DNA of 64,000 nucleotides from an uncultured Acetatifactor sp. (GTDB lineage: Bacteria > Bacillota > Clostridia > Lachnospirales > Lachnospiraceae), in assembly GCA_910588225.1 (NCBI GenBank), contig CAJUQT010000006.1, positions 1-64,000 on the forward strand, written 5' to 3'. Of the stretch, positions 43,754-53,993 are shown piece after piece; within the stretch, counting starts at the first letter, position 1; every line of letters begins with the position of its first letter. Under the pieces are notes generated by a model. That model saw nothing but the letters and a program-made list of their open reading frames with translations, did not search any database and was not told where the DNA came from. Both the position numbers and the translations under genes were made by a program.

Positions 43754-45562
43754 ATGGGTAATAAAGGAAGTCAGAGTTGTTATATGAAGAATACGGAAAA
43801 AGGAAAAAAGCATATTGGCCGGCTGGCGGTTTTATTGTGCGTTTTGATAGTACTCTGTTGCTTTACGGCACAGAAAGAGGGGTATCATATGGATGAACTT
43901 CTGTCCTTTGAGCTGTCAAACGCAGAATTTAATCCATGGATTGTGCCGACGCAGCCGATAGGAAGGCTGGCGAAATTCATGCAGGAGGAAATATACGGGG
44001 ATAACCTTGGACAGACTCTGTCCAATCTGGCGGATACGGTCCGGGATGTGGCGGCGAACAGGGGGAACAGCAAGCTTCTGCAATATAAGGCGGATGTGTA
44101 TCCGGAACCGGTATGGATATCCGGACAGCAGTTCCATGAGTATCTGACGGTAAATTCAAAGGACTGTTTTAACTATTTTTCAGTGTATTTCAATGTAAAG
44201 GATGATAATCATCCACCCCTGCATTTTATGCTTCTGCATACAATGTCTTCTATGTTTCAGGGAGTGTTTGCACCGTTTATGGGATGTTTCATTAACATTG
44301 CAGCAGTGCTGGGATGCTGCATCTGTTTTTTTCGACTGGGGGAGCTTCTGGAAGAGAAAGCGGTAATTTCGGAGGGGTGTGGCGGACCGCTGGGTATTTG
44401 CGCCGCCCTGTTATATGGGCTTTCCGCGGGGGCGATTGCCACTACATTATTGATTCGCATGTATGGCCTGCTGACCTTTTTCTGTGTGGCATTATTTTAT
44501 CTGCATGTGAAAAAGTGGCTGGCAGAGGGATTTGGAAGAAAAAACAAAGGCCTGGCGGCAGCTGCTGTTCTGGGTTTTTTAACGCAGTATTTTTTTCTGT
44601 TTTACTGTTTTGCGCTGGCGGCTGTGACAGCAGGATTGCTATGCACAAAGAAGAGATATAAAGAATTGAAGAGCTATCTGCGGACCATGCTTCTGTCAGC
44701 GGTGGTTGGTGTGGTGGTATTTCCTTTTTCCATACAGGATGTGCTGTCCAGTGGAAGAGGGGAGGAGGCTCTGCAGAATCTGAGCCGGGGATTTTCCGGC
44801 TATGGTACCAGACTGTGGGCATTTGGCGCCATTCTAATCAAAGGAAGCTTTGGAAGTCTGCTGGCCGGGCTGGTCATATTGGGATGTCTGGCGATTGGCG
44901 GTGTGTGTCTGATGGCCAGAAAAAGAAAGGCACTAAAAGCAGCGGAGGAGCGGAAAAGCAGAAAACCGGAAGGAGAGAGGCAGCCCTTGTGGCTTATGCT
45001 GTTTATTCCGTCAGGATGCTATTTCCTGCTGGCGGCAAGAATGTCGCCTTATCTGGTAGACCGCTATATTATGCCTCTTTTTCCTTTTGCGGCAATGCTG
45101 TTGGCGTTGGCACTGGGGAAATTGTGCAGGGTATTCGGGAAGAAAGGGAAATATCTGCTGCTGATTCCGACAGGGGCGCTGTGCATTCTCAATGTGTGCC
45201 TCTATGACGGAGAATATCTGTTTCGCGGATATGACAGGCAGCTGGAGGTGGCGGAGCGGCATAGGGAGCTGCCTTGTATCTGCCTGTATGACGGAACCGG
45301 ATATTATTATAATCTGGAGGAGTTTACCCGGTATGAGAAGACGCTGCTGCTGAAGCTTCCGGAGCTGGAGCAGAGACAGAATACTTCCGACCTTACCTCC
45401 GCTGAACAGGTCGTGGTGCTGAGGAAGAGCAATGTGGAGGAGGCAGGTGTTCTGGAAGCATTGAAAAAGTATGGATGGGAGGTTGAGGTTGTTTTGCTGG
45501 AAGAAAATGACAGTGTATATGGGGATACGTTATATCTGTGCGTCAGAAAATCGGACAGGTAA
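43754..45562 (+). CDS. GT39-like membrane glycosyltransferase
   Basis: A 602-residue protein with about 11 helices. EGYHMDELLSFELSN after helix 1 and DDNHPPLHFMLLHTMSSM at the start of helix 3 are the two motif regions of GT-C enzymes of the GT39/ArnT kind; a C-terminal extracytoplasmic domain follows (YLFRGYDRQLEVAERH onward). The start is ATG 43754 (CGGAG nearby) or ATG 43784, see the promoter at 43711. It probably transfers a sugar from a polyprenyl phosphate to an exported glycan. Confidence 0.68.
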   Translation: MGNKGSQSCYMKNTEKGKKHIGRLAVLLCVLIVLCCFTAQKEGYHMDELLSFELSNAEFNPWIVPTQPIGRLAKFMQEEIYGDNLGQTLSNLADTVRDVAANRGNSKLLQYKADVYPEPVWISGQQFHEYLTVNSKDCFNYFSVYFNVKDDNHPPLHFMLLHTMSSMFQGVFAPFMGCFINIAAVLGCCICFFRLGELLEEKAVISEGCGGPLGICAALLYGLSAGAIATTLLIRMYGLLTFFCVALFYLHVKKWLAEGFGRKNKGLAAAAVLGFLTQYFFLFYCFALAAVTAGLLCTKKRYKELKSYLRTMLLSAVVGVVVFPFSIQDVLSSGRGEEALQNLSRGFSGYGTRLWAFGAILIKGSFGSLLAGLVILGCLAIGGVCLMARKRKALKAAEERKSRKPEGERQPLWLMLFIPSGCYFLLAARMSPYLVDRYIMPLFPFAAMLLALALGKLCRVFGKKGKYLLLIPTGALCILNVCLYDGEYLFRGYDRQLEVAERHRELPCICLYDGTGYYYNLEEFTRYEKTLLLKLPELEQRQNTSDLTSAEQVVVLRKSNVEEAGVLEALKKYGWEVEVVLLEENDSVYGDTLYLCVRKSDR

Positions 45563-45595
45563 TATGGGGATGCTTTGAAGGGCAGGAGATACGGA

Positions 45596-46639
45596 ATGAA
45601 CAGAAAGGAACCAAAGATTGTATATTTTGAGATACTGCGTTTGATTGCTATCTTCGGCGTGCTTTTTTGCCACACGGGGAGAAGCGGTATTCATCATTAT
45701 CTGGAGACAGATAACGGGTTTAATTATTGGTTTGGTATTTTTGCCGTTTCGGTGGCACAATACTGTATTCCGTTATTTTTTATGATTACAGGTGCATTGC
45801 TGTTGAAGAGGCAGGAGAGTATAAGCTATGTACTTAGACATCGAGTGCTGAGAATAGTTTGTGTGATTGTTCTCGCAGCTTTATTGCAGTATTTATGGAG
45901 GCTGCGGGGGGAACCAGGGCTGGGGTTTGACAGGAAGTTGTATTTTCGGATGGTTTATGAGGGAAGCGCGGCGGGGCAGCATTGGTTTCTTTATGCATAT
46001 CTTTCTTTTTTGTTGATTCTTCCTTTTTTACAGAGACTGGTGAAGGCTATTCCGGCAAGAAGCTGGTTTATTTATCTTTTTGTTATTTGGGAAATTATTT
46101 ATGGTCTGTTTCCAATTATTGAATACTATCAGGAGTGGAGGAGCACCCCGCTGGAGCTTTCCATGTTTGGTGATGCTGTGCTTTACAGTATGCTTGGATA
46201 TTTTGTAGAATGTTGTACGGAGGACTTCTTTTATAAAGGGAAAAATGTATTTTGGACTTCTATCATAGTATCGCTGCTGGTGGCAGGAACTATGTATATG
46301 AACCATACCACCCTTTCAGCTGGACATTATGCTGCCTATGGTTCGGCGCTTGCTCCGGTTTTTTCCTTTTTGATATACATAACAGTTCGTTATATTTGCT
46401 GTCATTGGAGATGTCCTGTTATATTGGAAAAAGGATTCAGATTTGCCGGCGGTGGCGTGTTCGGAGTTTATCTGATGGAAGGACCATTGAGAGAAACATT
46501 TTATTTTATATATCTTGCGCTTAATACCAGAATATATTCCTATCCGGCCGTTTTTGTGTGGATATTTACCTGCATTGTGACGGGGATACTGATAACCAAC
46601 CTGTTAAAAAAGGTACCGGTGATTGGAAAGCTGCTCTGA
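45596..46639 (+). CDS. Acyltransferase family 3 (AT3) membrane protein
   Basis: A 347-residue protein with ten helices. YFEILRLIAIFGVLFCHTGRSG at the start is the family signature with the catalytic-type His in the first helix, and a PLFFMITGALLL segment follows. AGGAG at 45583-45587 supports ATG 45596. It is the second AT3 enzyme in the window (the other is at 5947) and lies among GT-C genes, consistent with O-acetylation of the decorated glycan. The acyl group is unknown. Confidence 0.8.
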   Translation: MNRKEPKIVYFEILRLIAIFGVLFCHTGRSGIHHYLETDNGFNYWFGIFAVSVAQYCIPLFFMITGALLLKRQESISYVLRHRVLRIVCVIVLAALLQYLWRLRGEPGLGFDRKLYFRMVYEGSAAGQHWFLYAYLSFLLILPFLQRLVKAIPARSWFIYLFVIWEIIYGLFPIIEYYQEWRSTPLELSMFGDAVLYSMLGYFVECCTEDFFYKGKNVFWTSIIVSLLVAGTMYMNHTTLSAGHYAAYGSALAPVFSFLIYITVRYICCHWRCPVILEKGFRFAGGGVFGVYLMEGPLRETFYFIYLALNTRIYSYPAVFVWIFTCIVTGILITNLLKKVPVIGKLL

Positions 46640-46676
46640 ATTTATCATTATAAAAAAGGAGAAAACAAGGCAGAAA

Positions 46677-49007
46677 ATGAACGGTTATGCCAGAATAAAA
46701 GCATTGCGGATGGGGAAGAAAACGTTTTTCCGGATTTTGCTGTTCATCGAGTGTATCGCTTTGCTCATGGGAATTGCAGGACTTTTTGGGAAAGACGCCG
46801 TATATGAATATGGGGCGGAGGATATGAGTATAAATTTTGGCTCCTATTCGGAGGAACATGGAGGTGCTCATACAGAAAATTCAGGTGAGCGGGACAGTAT
46901 GGTGGATTTCCGGGGGATTGCATTGCCCAGAGGAACGTATCGGGTACAGGTACACTACACGGTGGATACAGATATGTTGACCTGGTGCGAAGTTACGGAC
47001 GACACCATTGGGAGGAAAAACCTGCGTACCAACGGGGAGATGTTTTTTTCGGGATTGGATCATTCGGATTTTGAAATGTGGCTTCTGAGGGATACTTCCG
47101 AACTGGCAGTACATGCCTGGTATGCCGGAGAAGGTTCTTATACCGTACATGGCCTGACGATTCGCCAGACCAATGCGGCAAATCGTGTTATTCTTTTTCT
47201 TATGCTGTGTCTGTTTACCGGGGTAAATACGGTCTGTGTGTATTGGCAGTATGATAAGAAATATGGAATTTCAGTGAAGAAGAAAGCAGTCATTTTTTGC
47301 CTGGGACTGACGATTCTGGCAGCTTCCACACCGCTTATGGTGGACTATATGCGGGGAGGCGGAGATTTGTTCTATCATCTGATGAGGGTGGAGGGAATCA
47401 AGGATGCCTTTCTGACAGGGCAGTTTCCTGTCCGCATTTCGCCGGAGTGGCAGCAGGGATATGGATATGCGTCTCCGATTTTCTATGGAGAGACTGTGCT
47501 GTATCCTGCAGGTTTGCTTAGAATGATCGGGTTTACTGTGACAGATGCCTATCGGATATTTATGTTCGGCATTACTGTGGCAACGGTTTTGATTGCCTAT
47601 TTCAGCTTTAAAAAGGTGTTTGGGGATGCGTATATCGGCGTGTTTTGCAGTATGCTGTATACCTTGTCGATTTACCGTTTTTACAAAACATACCTGAGCG
47701 GTTCCTGGGGGGAATGCTTTGGTGTGATGATTCTGCCGATTCTTCTTTATGGCTTCTGGCGGGTTTTTACGCAGGATGTTCACGAAGAAAGCTACGGCAG
47801 AAGCTGGTTCCCACTTACAGTTGGATTTAGCCTGCTGGTGCAGTCTCATCTGCTGACCGGCGAAATGGCGGGTATTTTTACGATAGTGTTGTGTCTTATC
47901 TTATGGAAAAAGGTTTTTCGCTGGCAGACTTTTGTGGTTCTGGCTAAAACGGTTATATACAGTATCCTGCTCAGTGCCTGGTTTCTGGTGCCATTTGCCG
48001 ATTATATGCTTACGGGAGATTTTGTCATTCACCATGTATCCGGAAGGACGATTCAGGCAAGAGGGTTGTTTCCGGCACATTTATTTTTTACGTATTTCTC
48101 AAACGGAACCGAGGTTATTTTTGATGTCAACGGCATGGCGAACACCGTGCCTGTGGGAGTAGGAATTGCACCAATGGCGGCGCTTTTGATTTTGGTGTAT
48201 CTGAATTTTACAGGTCAGTTGGGAAAAATGGCAAAAAGAGAAAGGGTACTGGGAGGAATTGCGGGATGGTTTGCAGCAGCAGCAATGCTTATGAGTCTGA
48301 GTCTGTTTCCCTGGGATAGGATTCAGTCCATGAATGATGTGGCTGCTACTCTGATTTCCAGTGTACAGCATCCAAACCGCTTTTTGACCATTGCCAACGT
48401 ATGTCTGACGGCAGTAGCAGGCCTGGTGGCGAAACTGGTGATTGACAGTAAAAGGGAAGTGCTGAAGATAAGCTATTTTGCCGGAATGATTTTTTTACTG
48501 GTAATCAGCAGTGTTCATCTGATGGACAATACAATGTTTACTTCTAATGTGATCAGAACCTATAATGGAGAAGGAGTGGCCACTGGATATATTGCCGGCG
48601 GAGAATATCTGCCTTATGGTGCGGATGCATCGCTGTTTATGTACCATGATCCGGTGTGCTCGGAAGGAATTGAGACAGATGATTACGCAAAGCTTCCTTT
48701 GGGAGCGAATGTTCACCTGGAAAATACCAGCGGGCAGATGGGGAAAGCGTCATTCTCTCTTCTCTACTATAAGGGATATCGTGCGTGGGATGTAGAAAGC
48801 GGGGAGACGTTTCACTGTTATGCGGGAGATAATTTTGAGGTGACAGTAGATATTCCGGCAGGATATACAGGGGATGCAAGAGTCCGGTTCGTCAGTCCAT
48901 GGTACTGGCGGGCAGGAGAAGCGGTTACGGTGTTGACCGCGGTGGTTATGGCAGTATATTATCGACGGAAGAAACGCGGAAGGCATGCTTTACTGAATGG
49001 AAAGTGA
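46677..49007 (+). CDS. Polytopic membrane protein resembling PTPS-related/YfhO type, triplet member 1
   Basis: A 776-residue protein: one N-terminal helix, a beta-rich extracytoplasmic domain (about 35-170), then about 11 helices and a second beta-rich C-terminal domain. GGGDLFYHLMRVEGIKDAF followed by the FPVRISPEWQQGYGYASPIF stretch resembles the membrane family named after a 6-pyruvoyl-tetrahydropterin-synthase-related domain, often labelled YfhO-like. The DLFYH acidic/His site is where GT-C enzymes act. ATG 46677 is preferred to the in-frame TTG at 46623. Its stop lies 11 bases inside the next gene. Confidence 0.62.
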   Translation: MNGYARIKALRMGKKTFFRILLFIECIALLMGIAGLFGKDAVYEYGAEDMSINFGSYSEEHGGAHTENSGERDSMVDFRGIALPRGTYRVQVHYTVDTDMLTWCEVTDDTIGRKNLRTNGEMFFSGLDHSDFEMWLLRDTSELAVHAWYAGEGSYTVHGLTIRQTNAANRVILFLMLCLFTGVNTVCVYWQYDKKYGISVKKKAVIFCLGLTILAASTPLMVDYMRGGGDLFYHLMRVEGIKDAFLTGQFPVRISPEWQQGYGYASPIFYGETVLYPAGLLRMIGFTVTDAYRIFMFGITVATVLIAYFSFKKVFGDAYIGVFCSMLYTLSIYRFYKTYLSGSWGECFGVMILPILLYGFWRVFTQDVHEESYGRSWFPLTVGFSLLVQSHLLTGEMAGIFTIVLCLILWKKVFRWQTFVVLAKTVIYSILLSAWFLVPFADYMLTGDFVIHHVSGRTIQARGLFPAHLFFTYFSNGTEVIFDVNGMANTVPVGVGIAPMAALLILVYLNFTGQLGKMAKRERVLGGIAGWFAAAAMLMSLSLFPWDRIQSMNDVAATLISSVQHPNRFLTIANVCLTAVAGLVAKLVIDSKREVLKISYFAGMIFLLVISSVHLMDNTMFTSNVIRTYNGEGVATGYIAGGEYLPYGADASLFMYHDPVCSEGIETDDYAKLPLGANVHLENTSGQMGKASFSLLYYKGYRAWDVESGETFHCYAGDNFEVTVDIPAGYTGDARVRFVSPWYWRAGEAVTVLTAVVMAVYYRRKKRGRHALLNGK

Positions 49008-50502
49008 GGAAGCCTTTTCGCTGAAAGGCAGGAGAATGGAGAATAGATATCATGCAGCAGGGAAACAGAATAAAACAGCAGTAAAATGGAATGCCTTTTG
49101 CCTGCTGTTGATTATAGGAGTGGCGTCTGTGCCGCTTATGACGAATTATCTTCTGGAGGGCAATGATTTAATGGTTTCACTGGGGAGAATCGAGGCGGTG
49201 AAACAGGGAATCGGCAATGTATTTCCCATTCGTACAGGAGTGTGGCCCACGGCAGATTACGGCTATGGAGCGGCCTCTTTTCAGGCGGATGTATTTTATG
49301 TGATACCGGCGTTGCTGCGATTTCTGGGTGCAGAGCCGGCGACAGCCTATAAGTTGTTTCTGTTTCTGGCAAATCTGCTGACAGCGTTGATTGCATTTTG
49401 CTGTTTCAGGAAGTGCTTCGGCAGAACGGATGCTGCAATGGCGGGCAGTATGCTTTATACCTGGTGTCCCTGCAGACTGGACGCAATATATATAAGCGGA
49501 AATCTGGGAGAGACTGCGGCATGGATTTTTCTGCCCCTCATTATGTCAGGGCTGATCAGGCTGTATACCATGGAACAGGATCAGGCGGAATATGGCAAAC
49601 TATGGATTCCGCTTACTGTGGGATTCAGTCTGCTGGCGCTTTCTTCCACATCCATTTTGACCGTTACCTTGGGAATGACGCTTTTTATTTTGCTTTTAAT
49701 GGGAAAACGTTCCCTGGGGAGGCAGATATTTCTGGTTCTGGGCAGGACGGCAGCAGCATTTATGCTGATCAATGCATGGTTTCTGATTCCCATGCTGCTC
49801 AGATTGCAGGATGCGGAAAATGTGCAAATACTCCTTCCCGCAGATTTTCAGTCCATGGGAACCTATCTGGTACAGTATCTAAGCATCTTTCAGTGGGGGG
49901 GCAGAGGAACTTCCTACTTTGAAAACGGCCTGGCAGGTACCCGGGCCATGGCGCCCGGCGCGGCTGTAATTGCGCTGGTTCTGATTCGACTCTGGGGGAT
50001 GTATATAGGAAAGTATCAGGAAAAGAGCGGAGAAACTGTATTGGGGAATCGTTTGCTGCCAGTATGCCTGCTGCTGATATTTTTAAGCAGCTGCAGCTTT
50101 CCCTGGGACTTTTTCCAGGACAGAAATATGATATGTTCTATTCTGCTTTCCTTTTTGCAGAGTCCCACAAAATGGGCCATTCCGGTATGCCTAAGCCTGG
50201 TGATGGTTGCCGGTATCACTCTGGGCCAGACGGCGGGACAGGAAGGGGAAAAAAGATGTCGAATTCTGATTCTGGCAGTAACTGTAGTTTCGGTGGGGAC
50301 TACACAGTTTTTCATCGGGAATGTATTGAAAACGGCAGCCTGTATCTGGCCTCAGGCAGGGAACTTGAATCCGGTGCCGATGCCCTTTGTGACAGAGGAA
50401 TCCATGGTGTGGAGATTAAGTGAACTTATTTCCGCTGTCGCTGTTTGCGGATGTGTGGTGATGAGCATTGTGAGGGGACGAAATCGTGTTAAAGAAGTCT
50501 GA
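48997..50502 (+). CDS. Polytopic membrane protein, triplet member 2 (short, altered motif)
   Basis: A 501-residue paralogue of the proteins at 46677 and 50486. It keeps the membrane core (EGNDLMVSLGRIEAVKQGI, FPIRTGVWPTADYGYGAASF) but lacks both beta-rich domains, and the His of DLFYH/DLIFH is replaced by Ser (DLMVSL). It starts at ATG 48997, overlapping the previous gene by 11 bases; ATG 49036 is an alternative. It may be a non-catalytic partner or a degenerating copy. It is translationally coupled on both sides. Confidence 0.58.
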   Translation: MESEEAFSLKGRRMENRYHAAGKQNKTAVKWNAFCLLLIIGVASVPLMTNYLLEGNDLMVSLGRIEAVKQGIGNVFPIRTGVWPTADYGYGAASFQADVFYVIPALLRFLGAEPATAYKLFLFLANLLTALIAFCCFRKCFGRTDAAMAGSMLYTWCPCRLDAIYISGNLGETAAWIFLPLIMSGLIRLYTMEQDQAEYGKLWIPLTVGFSLLALSSTSILTVTLGMTLFILLLMGKRSLGRQIFLVLGRTAAAFMLINAWFLIPMLLRLQDAENVQILLPADFQSMGTYLVQYLSIFQWGGRGTSYFENGLAGTRAMAPGAAVIALVLIRLWGMYIGKYQEKSGETVLGNRLLPVCLLLIFLSSCSFPWDFFQDRNMICSILLSFLQSPTKWAIPVCLSLVMVAGITLGQTAGQEGEKRCRILILAVTVVSVGTTQFFIGNVLKTAACIWPQAGNLNPVPMPFVTEESMVWRLSELISAVAVCGCVVMSIVRGRNRVKEV

Positions 50503-52750
50503 GTTTTTACAGAATGGGAAAATCAGAATATTGTTATGCATAGAGCTGCTGATGATTTTGGCAGGTGTGGCAGGACTGTTTGGTACAAAAGGAATTGTTG
50601 TGGGAACAGAGGAGACAGCGCTGCTGATGGGAGAGGGTGTGTCGCTGCCGGCAGGGGTCTACACTGCCAGGCTGTATTATGATACCGGAGAAGATCAGGT
50701 CAGTGCTTTTGGCGTTACAGTAAAGGAAGGGCATTATAAGACGCTGCTGTGCAATTATGCAGCACTTTTTAAGGGCATTCATGTGAGAGAGTGCCAGTTT
50801 TATCTGTTGGATGATGTGGAATATCTCCGGGTGGAAGTACAGGACAATGGTGCGGAGAGTCTGAAAATTCAGGGCGCGGAGATTGTGGTCGGTACAGAGA
50901 GAAGCAGAGTGTATCTTTTTTGGGTGATTCTTATCAGCCTGCTTTTAGATGGCGTGCTGATGCTGGCAATGCTGAACAGGAGGAGGCCGGTTTCGACAGA
51001 GAGGCAGCTTGCGATATTTGGTGTTCCCGCACTGGCACTGATGTCTTCTCTCCCGATAATGGTAGATTATAATATGTTTGGCGCTGACTTGATTTTTCAT
51101 TTAATGCGTATTGAGGCGTTGGCAGAACATATTTTACGGGGAGAATGGTGGAGTAGAATTGAGTCTGTATGGCTGGCCGGACACGGATATGCCAATTCTA
51201 TTTTTTACGGGGATGCCTTTTTGCTTGTTCCGGCCTTGTACCGTATTCTGGGTTTCAGTCCGGATGAGACATACAGGCTGTTTGTATTGACGGTAAATCT
51301 GGCGACGGCGTATATAGCCTATTTGAGCTTTCACAAGTGCTTTCACGACAGGATCATCGGAATGTTCGGATGTGCGTTATATACGCTGCTTCCTTATCGC
51401 ATTTACAATATCTATAATCGTGCGGCGGTGGGAGAATACACTGCCATGATATTTCTGCCTCTGCTGGCATGGGGATTTTACCGGATTTACACAGAAGAAC
51501 CGGAGAGGAAAGGATATCTGTGGAATTGGGTGATTCCTGCGCTGGGTTTTACCGGCATTATACAGTCTCACGTGCTTACCTGTGAAATGGCAGGAGGCCT
51601 TATTGTATTTTTGTGTCTGTTCCTCTGGAAGAAAACGTTCCGTCTACGAACATTTGCTGTGCTGGCGCTTACTGTGGGTATGACAACCTTGATGAATGCC
51701 TGGTTTGTGGTCCCCTTTTTGGATTTGATGACGGCGGATCAGTATTATTTTGGGCATAATGCCAATGTTTTGATTCAAAGCAGAGGAATTCTTCCCGCTC
51801 ACCTGTTTTATACGTTGCAGGCCGGAGGAGCGTCTTCCAGATTTGCAGAGAACGGAATGGTAGATACGGAACCTATTGGGATTGGAATGGCGCTGCTGCT
51901 GTGTGTGATAATCTGGATTGGATTCTGTCTGAAATATTCCGGGAAAGAGCTGACAGAAGCACAGAAAAAGGAAAGGAAAGCGATGAATATACTGCTTTTT
52001 CTGGGCTGTGTTGTATTGTTTATGAGTACCTGCTATTTCCCTTGGGATGCGCTGAGTTCTTTCAATCGACTATTTGCTGTATTGAACGGATCGCTGCAAT
52101 TTCCCACAAGACTTATGGGAATCGCAAGTGTCTGTATGGTGATGGCAGCCTGTCTTGCAGGAATATGGATACTTCGGGAAAAGTGGACGTATCTGTCAGG
52201 AAAAGGAGTACTGCTTCTGGTTGTGGCGGTTTCTGTTATCTTTACCACATATCAATTGAATGATCTTCTGCTGACCAGAACAGAGTTTATTAAATTATAT
52301 TCTTCCCAGGGAGCGGGAGATTCCGCAGTGCTGGGAGCGGAATATCTCCCTGAAGGGGCCGGTCTGGAGCATATGACTTATCATGAGCCGGTGCTTTCGG
52401 AAGGTGTGTGGATGGATTCTTATGAAAAGAAGGGATTACAGGCAGATGCGTATGTGGAGGCTGATTCCGGCTACATTGATTTTCCCATGCTGTATTATAA
52501 GGGATATATGGCTTATGATAAGAGGACCGGAGAAAAGCTCCCTGTGGTAAAGGGAGAGAATTCGGATGTGAGGGTACTGTTCGGACAGGGATTTGCCGGC
52601 GAAATCAGAGTGCGTTATGCAGGTATGTGGTATTGGCATGCAGCAGAGGCTGTCAGTGCAGCGACGGTGTTGGGATTGTTGGGGGCGGCGATGTACAGGC
52701 GGTACAGAATAAAGGGGAACATTGGCAGGCCACGGAAAGGTAATGTGTAA
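50486..52750 (+). CDS. Polytopic membrane protein resembling PTPS-related/YfhO type, triplet member 3
   Basis: A 754-residue protein with the same plan as member 1: N-terminal helix, beta-rich domain, membrane core with FGADLIFHLMRIEALAEHIL, GYGx-like GHGYANSIFYGDAF, and a C-terminal beta domain ending in two helices. GAGGGG upstream supports GTG 50486, overlapping the previous stop by 17 bases. It shares EYLPEGA and LLYYKGY/MLYYKGY with member 1 near the end (positions around 52350 and 52490). A weak hairpin (AATCAGGTT/AACCAGATT, 52752-52774) follows. Confidence 0.62.
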   Translation: MLKKSEFLQNGKIRILLCIELLMILAGVAGLFGTKGIVVGTEETALLMGEGVSLPAGVYTARLYYDTGEDQVSAFGVTVKEGHYKTLLCNYAALFKGIHVRECQFYLLDDVEYLRVEVQDNGAESLKIQGAEIVVGTERSRVYLFWVILISLLLDGVLMLAMLNRRRPVSTERQLAIFGVPALALMSSLPIMVDYNMFGADLIFHLMRIEALAEHILRGEWWSRIESVWLAGHGYANSIFYGDAFLLVPALYRILGFSPDETYRLFVLTVNLATAYIAYLSFHKCFHDRIIGMFGCALYTLLPYRIYNIYNRAAVGEYTAMIFLPLLAWGFYRIYTEEPERKGYLWNWVIPALGFTGIIQSHVLTCEMAGGLIVFLCLFLWKKTFRLRTFAVLALTVGMTTLMNAWFVVPFLDLMTADQYYFGHNANVLIQSRGILPAHLFYTLQAGGASSRFAENGMVDTEPIGIGMALLLCVIIWIGFCLKYSGKELTEAQKKERKAMNILLFLGCVVLFMSTCYFPWDALSSFNRLFAVLNGSLQFPTRLMGIASVCMVMAACLAGIWILREKWTYLSGKGVLLLVVAVSVIFTTYQLNDLLLTRTEFIKLYSSQGAGDSAVLGAEYLPEGAGLEHMTYHEPVLSEGVWMDSYEKKGLQADAYVEADSGYIDFPMLYYKGYMAYDKRTGEKLPVVKGENSDVRVLFGQGFAGEIRVRYAGMWYWHAAEAVSAATVLGLLGAAMYRRYRIKGNIGRPRKGNV

Positions 52751-52892
52751 TAAATCAGGTTCAAAAACCAGATTTTTTGTGTTAGAATAGGTTATAATGT
52801 AGCTGAAGCGAATGGATACAGTGTAAGCGGTATAAGCAGACTGGCGATATAGTGAATAGAAACAGAAGAAATCCGGGAAAAGGACAGGATAG

Positions 52893-53993
52893 ATGAAAAA
52901 GGGAAAAGTTTCAGAAAATGGATCAAGGATCTATGTATGTCACACCTATTATCATGTGTATATTACATTTCTGAAGGAGCTGAAGCTTCGCGCGGAAGGG
53001 AAAGGGGCCGTAAAGGCAGACCTGGTTCTCTCGAAGATGTCCAACAATTTTGAAGACTTGAAGAACCGCGTGGAGAAGACGGAACTGTTCGGCCGGGTGA
53101 TAGAGTTTGATGAGAAGCGGGAGGATTTCTTCCCGGAGCTGGCCAGGTGGAGAAAGGGTGGCCGGGGATTTCTGGGGAATCTGTACTACAGGATTCAGTT
53201 TACCAGACGTTATGCCCGGCTGGAGGCTTCTTATGTGCCGGTGGATTTCCGGGAATATGGAGACGTATATGTCTACTGTGATTCGGACCCAATCGGCTAT
53301 TATCTGAATCAGAACCGGATTCCTTATCACGCTCTGGAGGACGGACTGAATTGCCTGAAGAATTTTGACGCGGCCAGGTATGACAACAGAGGGCATTTCA
53401 GGCTGAAGGCATTTCTCTCCATGTATCTGAACCTGATTTTTGTGCAGAACGGGTATGGCAAGTATTGTCTGGATATGGAAGTGAACGATATATCTGCCAT
53501 CCACTATTCCTGTCCCAGATATATTGAACAGTCCAGGCAGGCGCTGGTGGACAGGCTTACGGAAGCGGATAAGGAAATGATTCTGCAGGCCTTCATTCGG
53601 GACAAGGCGGCGTTGGAGCGTCAGATTGCGGAAAGCGATAAGGTGGGAGATAAAATCCTGATTTTGACGGATCCTCTGTGTACATTGGATGTGAGAGAGC
53701 GGATTTTCCGGGATATTATTGCGCGTTATCAGACGGAGGGGACGATTTTTCTGAAGCCGCATCCCAGAGATGTGCTGGATTATCGGAAGCTTTTTCCGGA
53801 GTATCCGCAGTTTGATGCTACCATTCCCATGGAGATGCTGAATTTTTTCCCGGGGCTTCGGTTTCAAAAGGTGGTTGCGGTGCTTACGGAGATTAAGGCG
53901 ATTCAGTTTGCGGATGAGGTAATCCGGCTGGGAGAGGATTTTATGGATGCCTATGAGAATCCCTTAATTCACAGGCAGAATGAACAGATTTAA
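52893..53993 (+). CDS. GT52/sialyltransferase-like glycosyltransferase, candidate pseudaminyltransferase
   Basis: A 366-residue soluble protein. The start YVCHTYYHVYITFLKEL and the pair of motifs Glu149-Asp150-Gly151 (ALEDGLN) and His290-Pro291 (LKPHPRD) are those shared by bacterial sialyltransferases of families GT52/GT80, where the acidic residue is the base and the His binds the CMP donor. It opens the nonulosonate module that includes pseF/H/I/G, so transfer of pseudaminic acid from CMP-Pse is the natural inference. It has its own 142-base upstream gap with a TATAAT at 52793-52798 but no clear -35. Confidence 0.75.
   Translation: MKKGKVSENGSRIYVCHTYYHVYITFLKELKLRAEGKGAVKADLVLSKMSNNFEDLKNRVEKTELFGRVIEFDEKREDFFPELARWRKGGRGFLGNLYYRIQFTRRYARLEASYVPVDFREYGDVYVYCDSDPIGYYLNQNRIPYHALEDGLNCLKNFDAARYDNRGHFRLKAFLSMYLNLIFVQNGYGKYCLDMEVNDISAIHYSCPRYIEQSRQALVDRLTEADKEMILQAFIRDKAALERQIAESDKVGDKILILTDPLCTLDVRERIFRDIIARYQTEGTIFLKPHPRDVLDYRKLFPEYPQFDATIPMEMLNFFPGLRFQKVVAVLTEIKAIQFADEVIRLGEDFMDAYENPLIHRQNEQI

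Noticed and set aside
52777..52798. Promoter TTGTGT with TATAAT before the GT52-like gene
   Set aside because: The -10 at 52793-52798 is good but the spacer to TTGTGT is only 10 bases and no other -35 is present, so I do not list it as a promoter.
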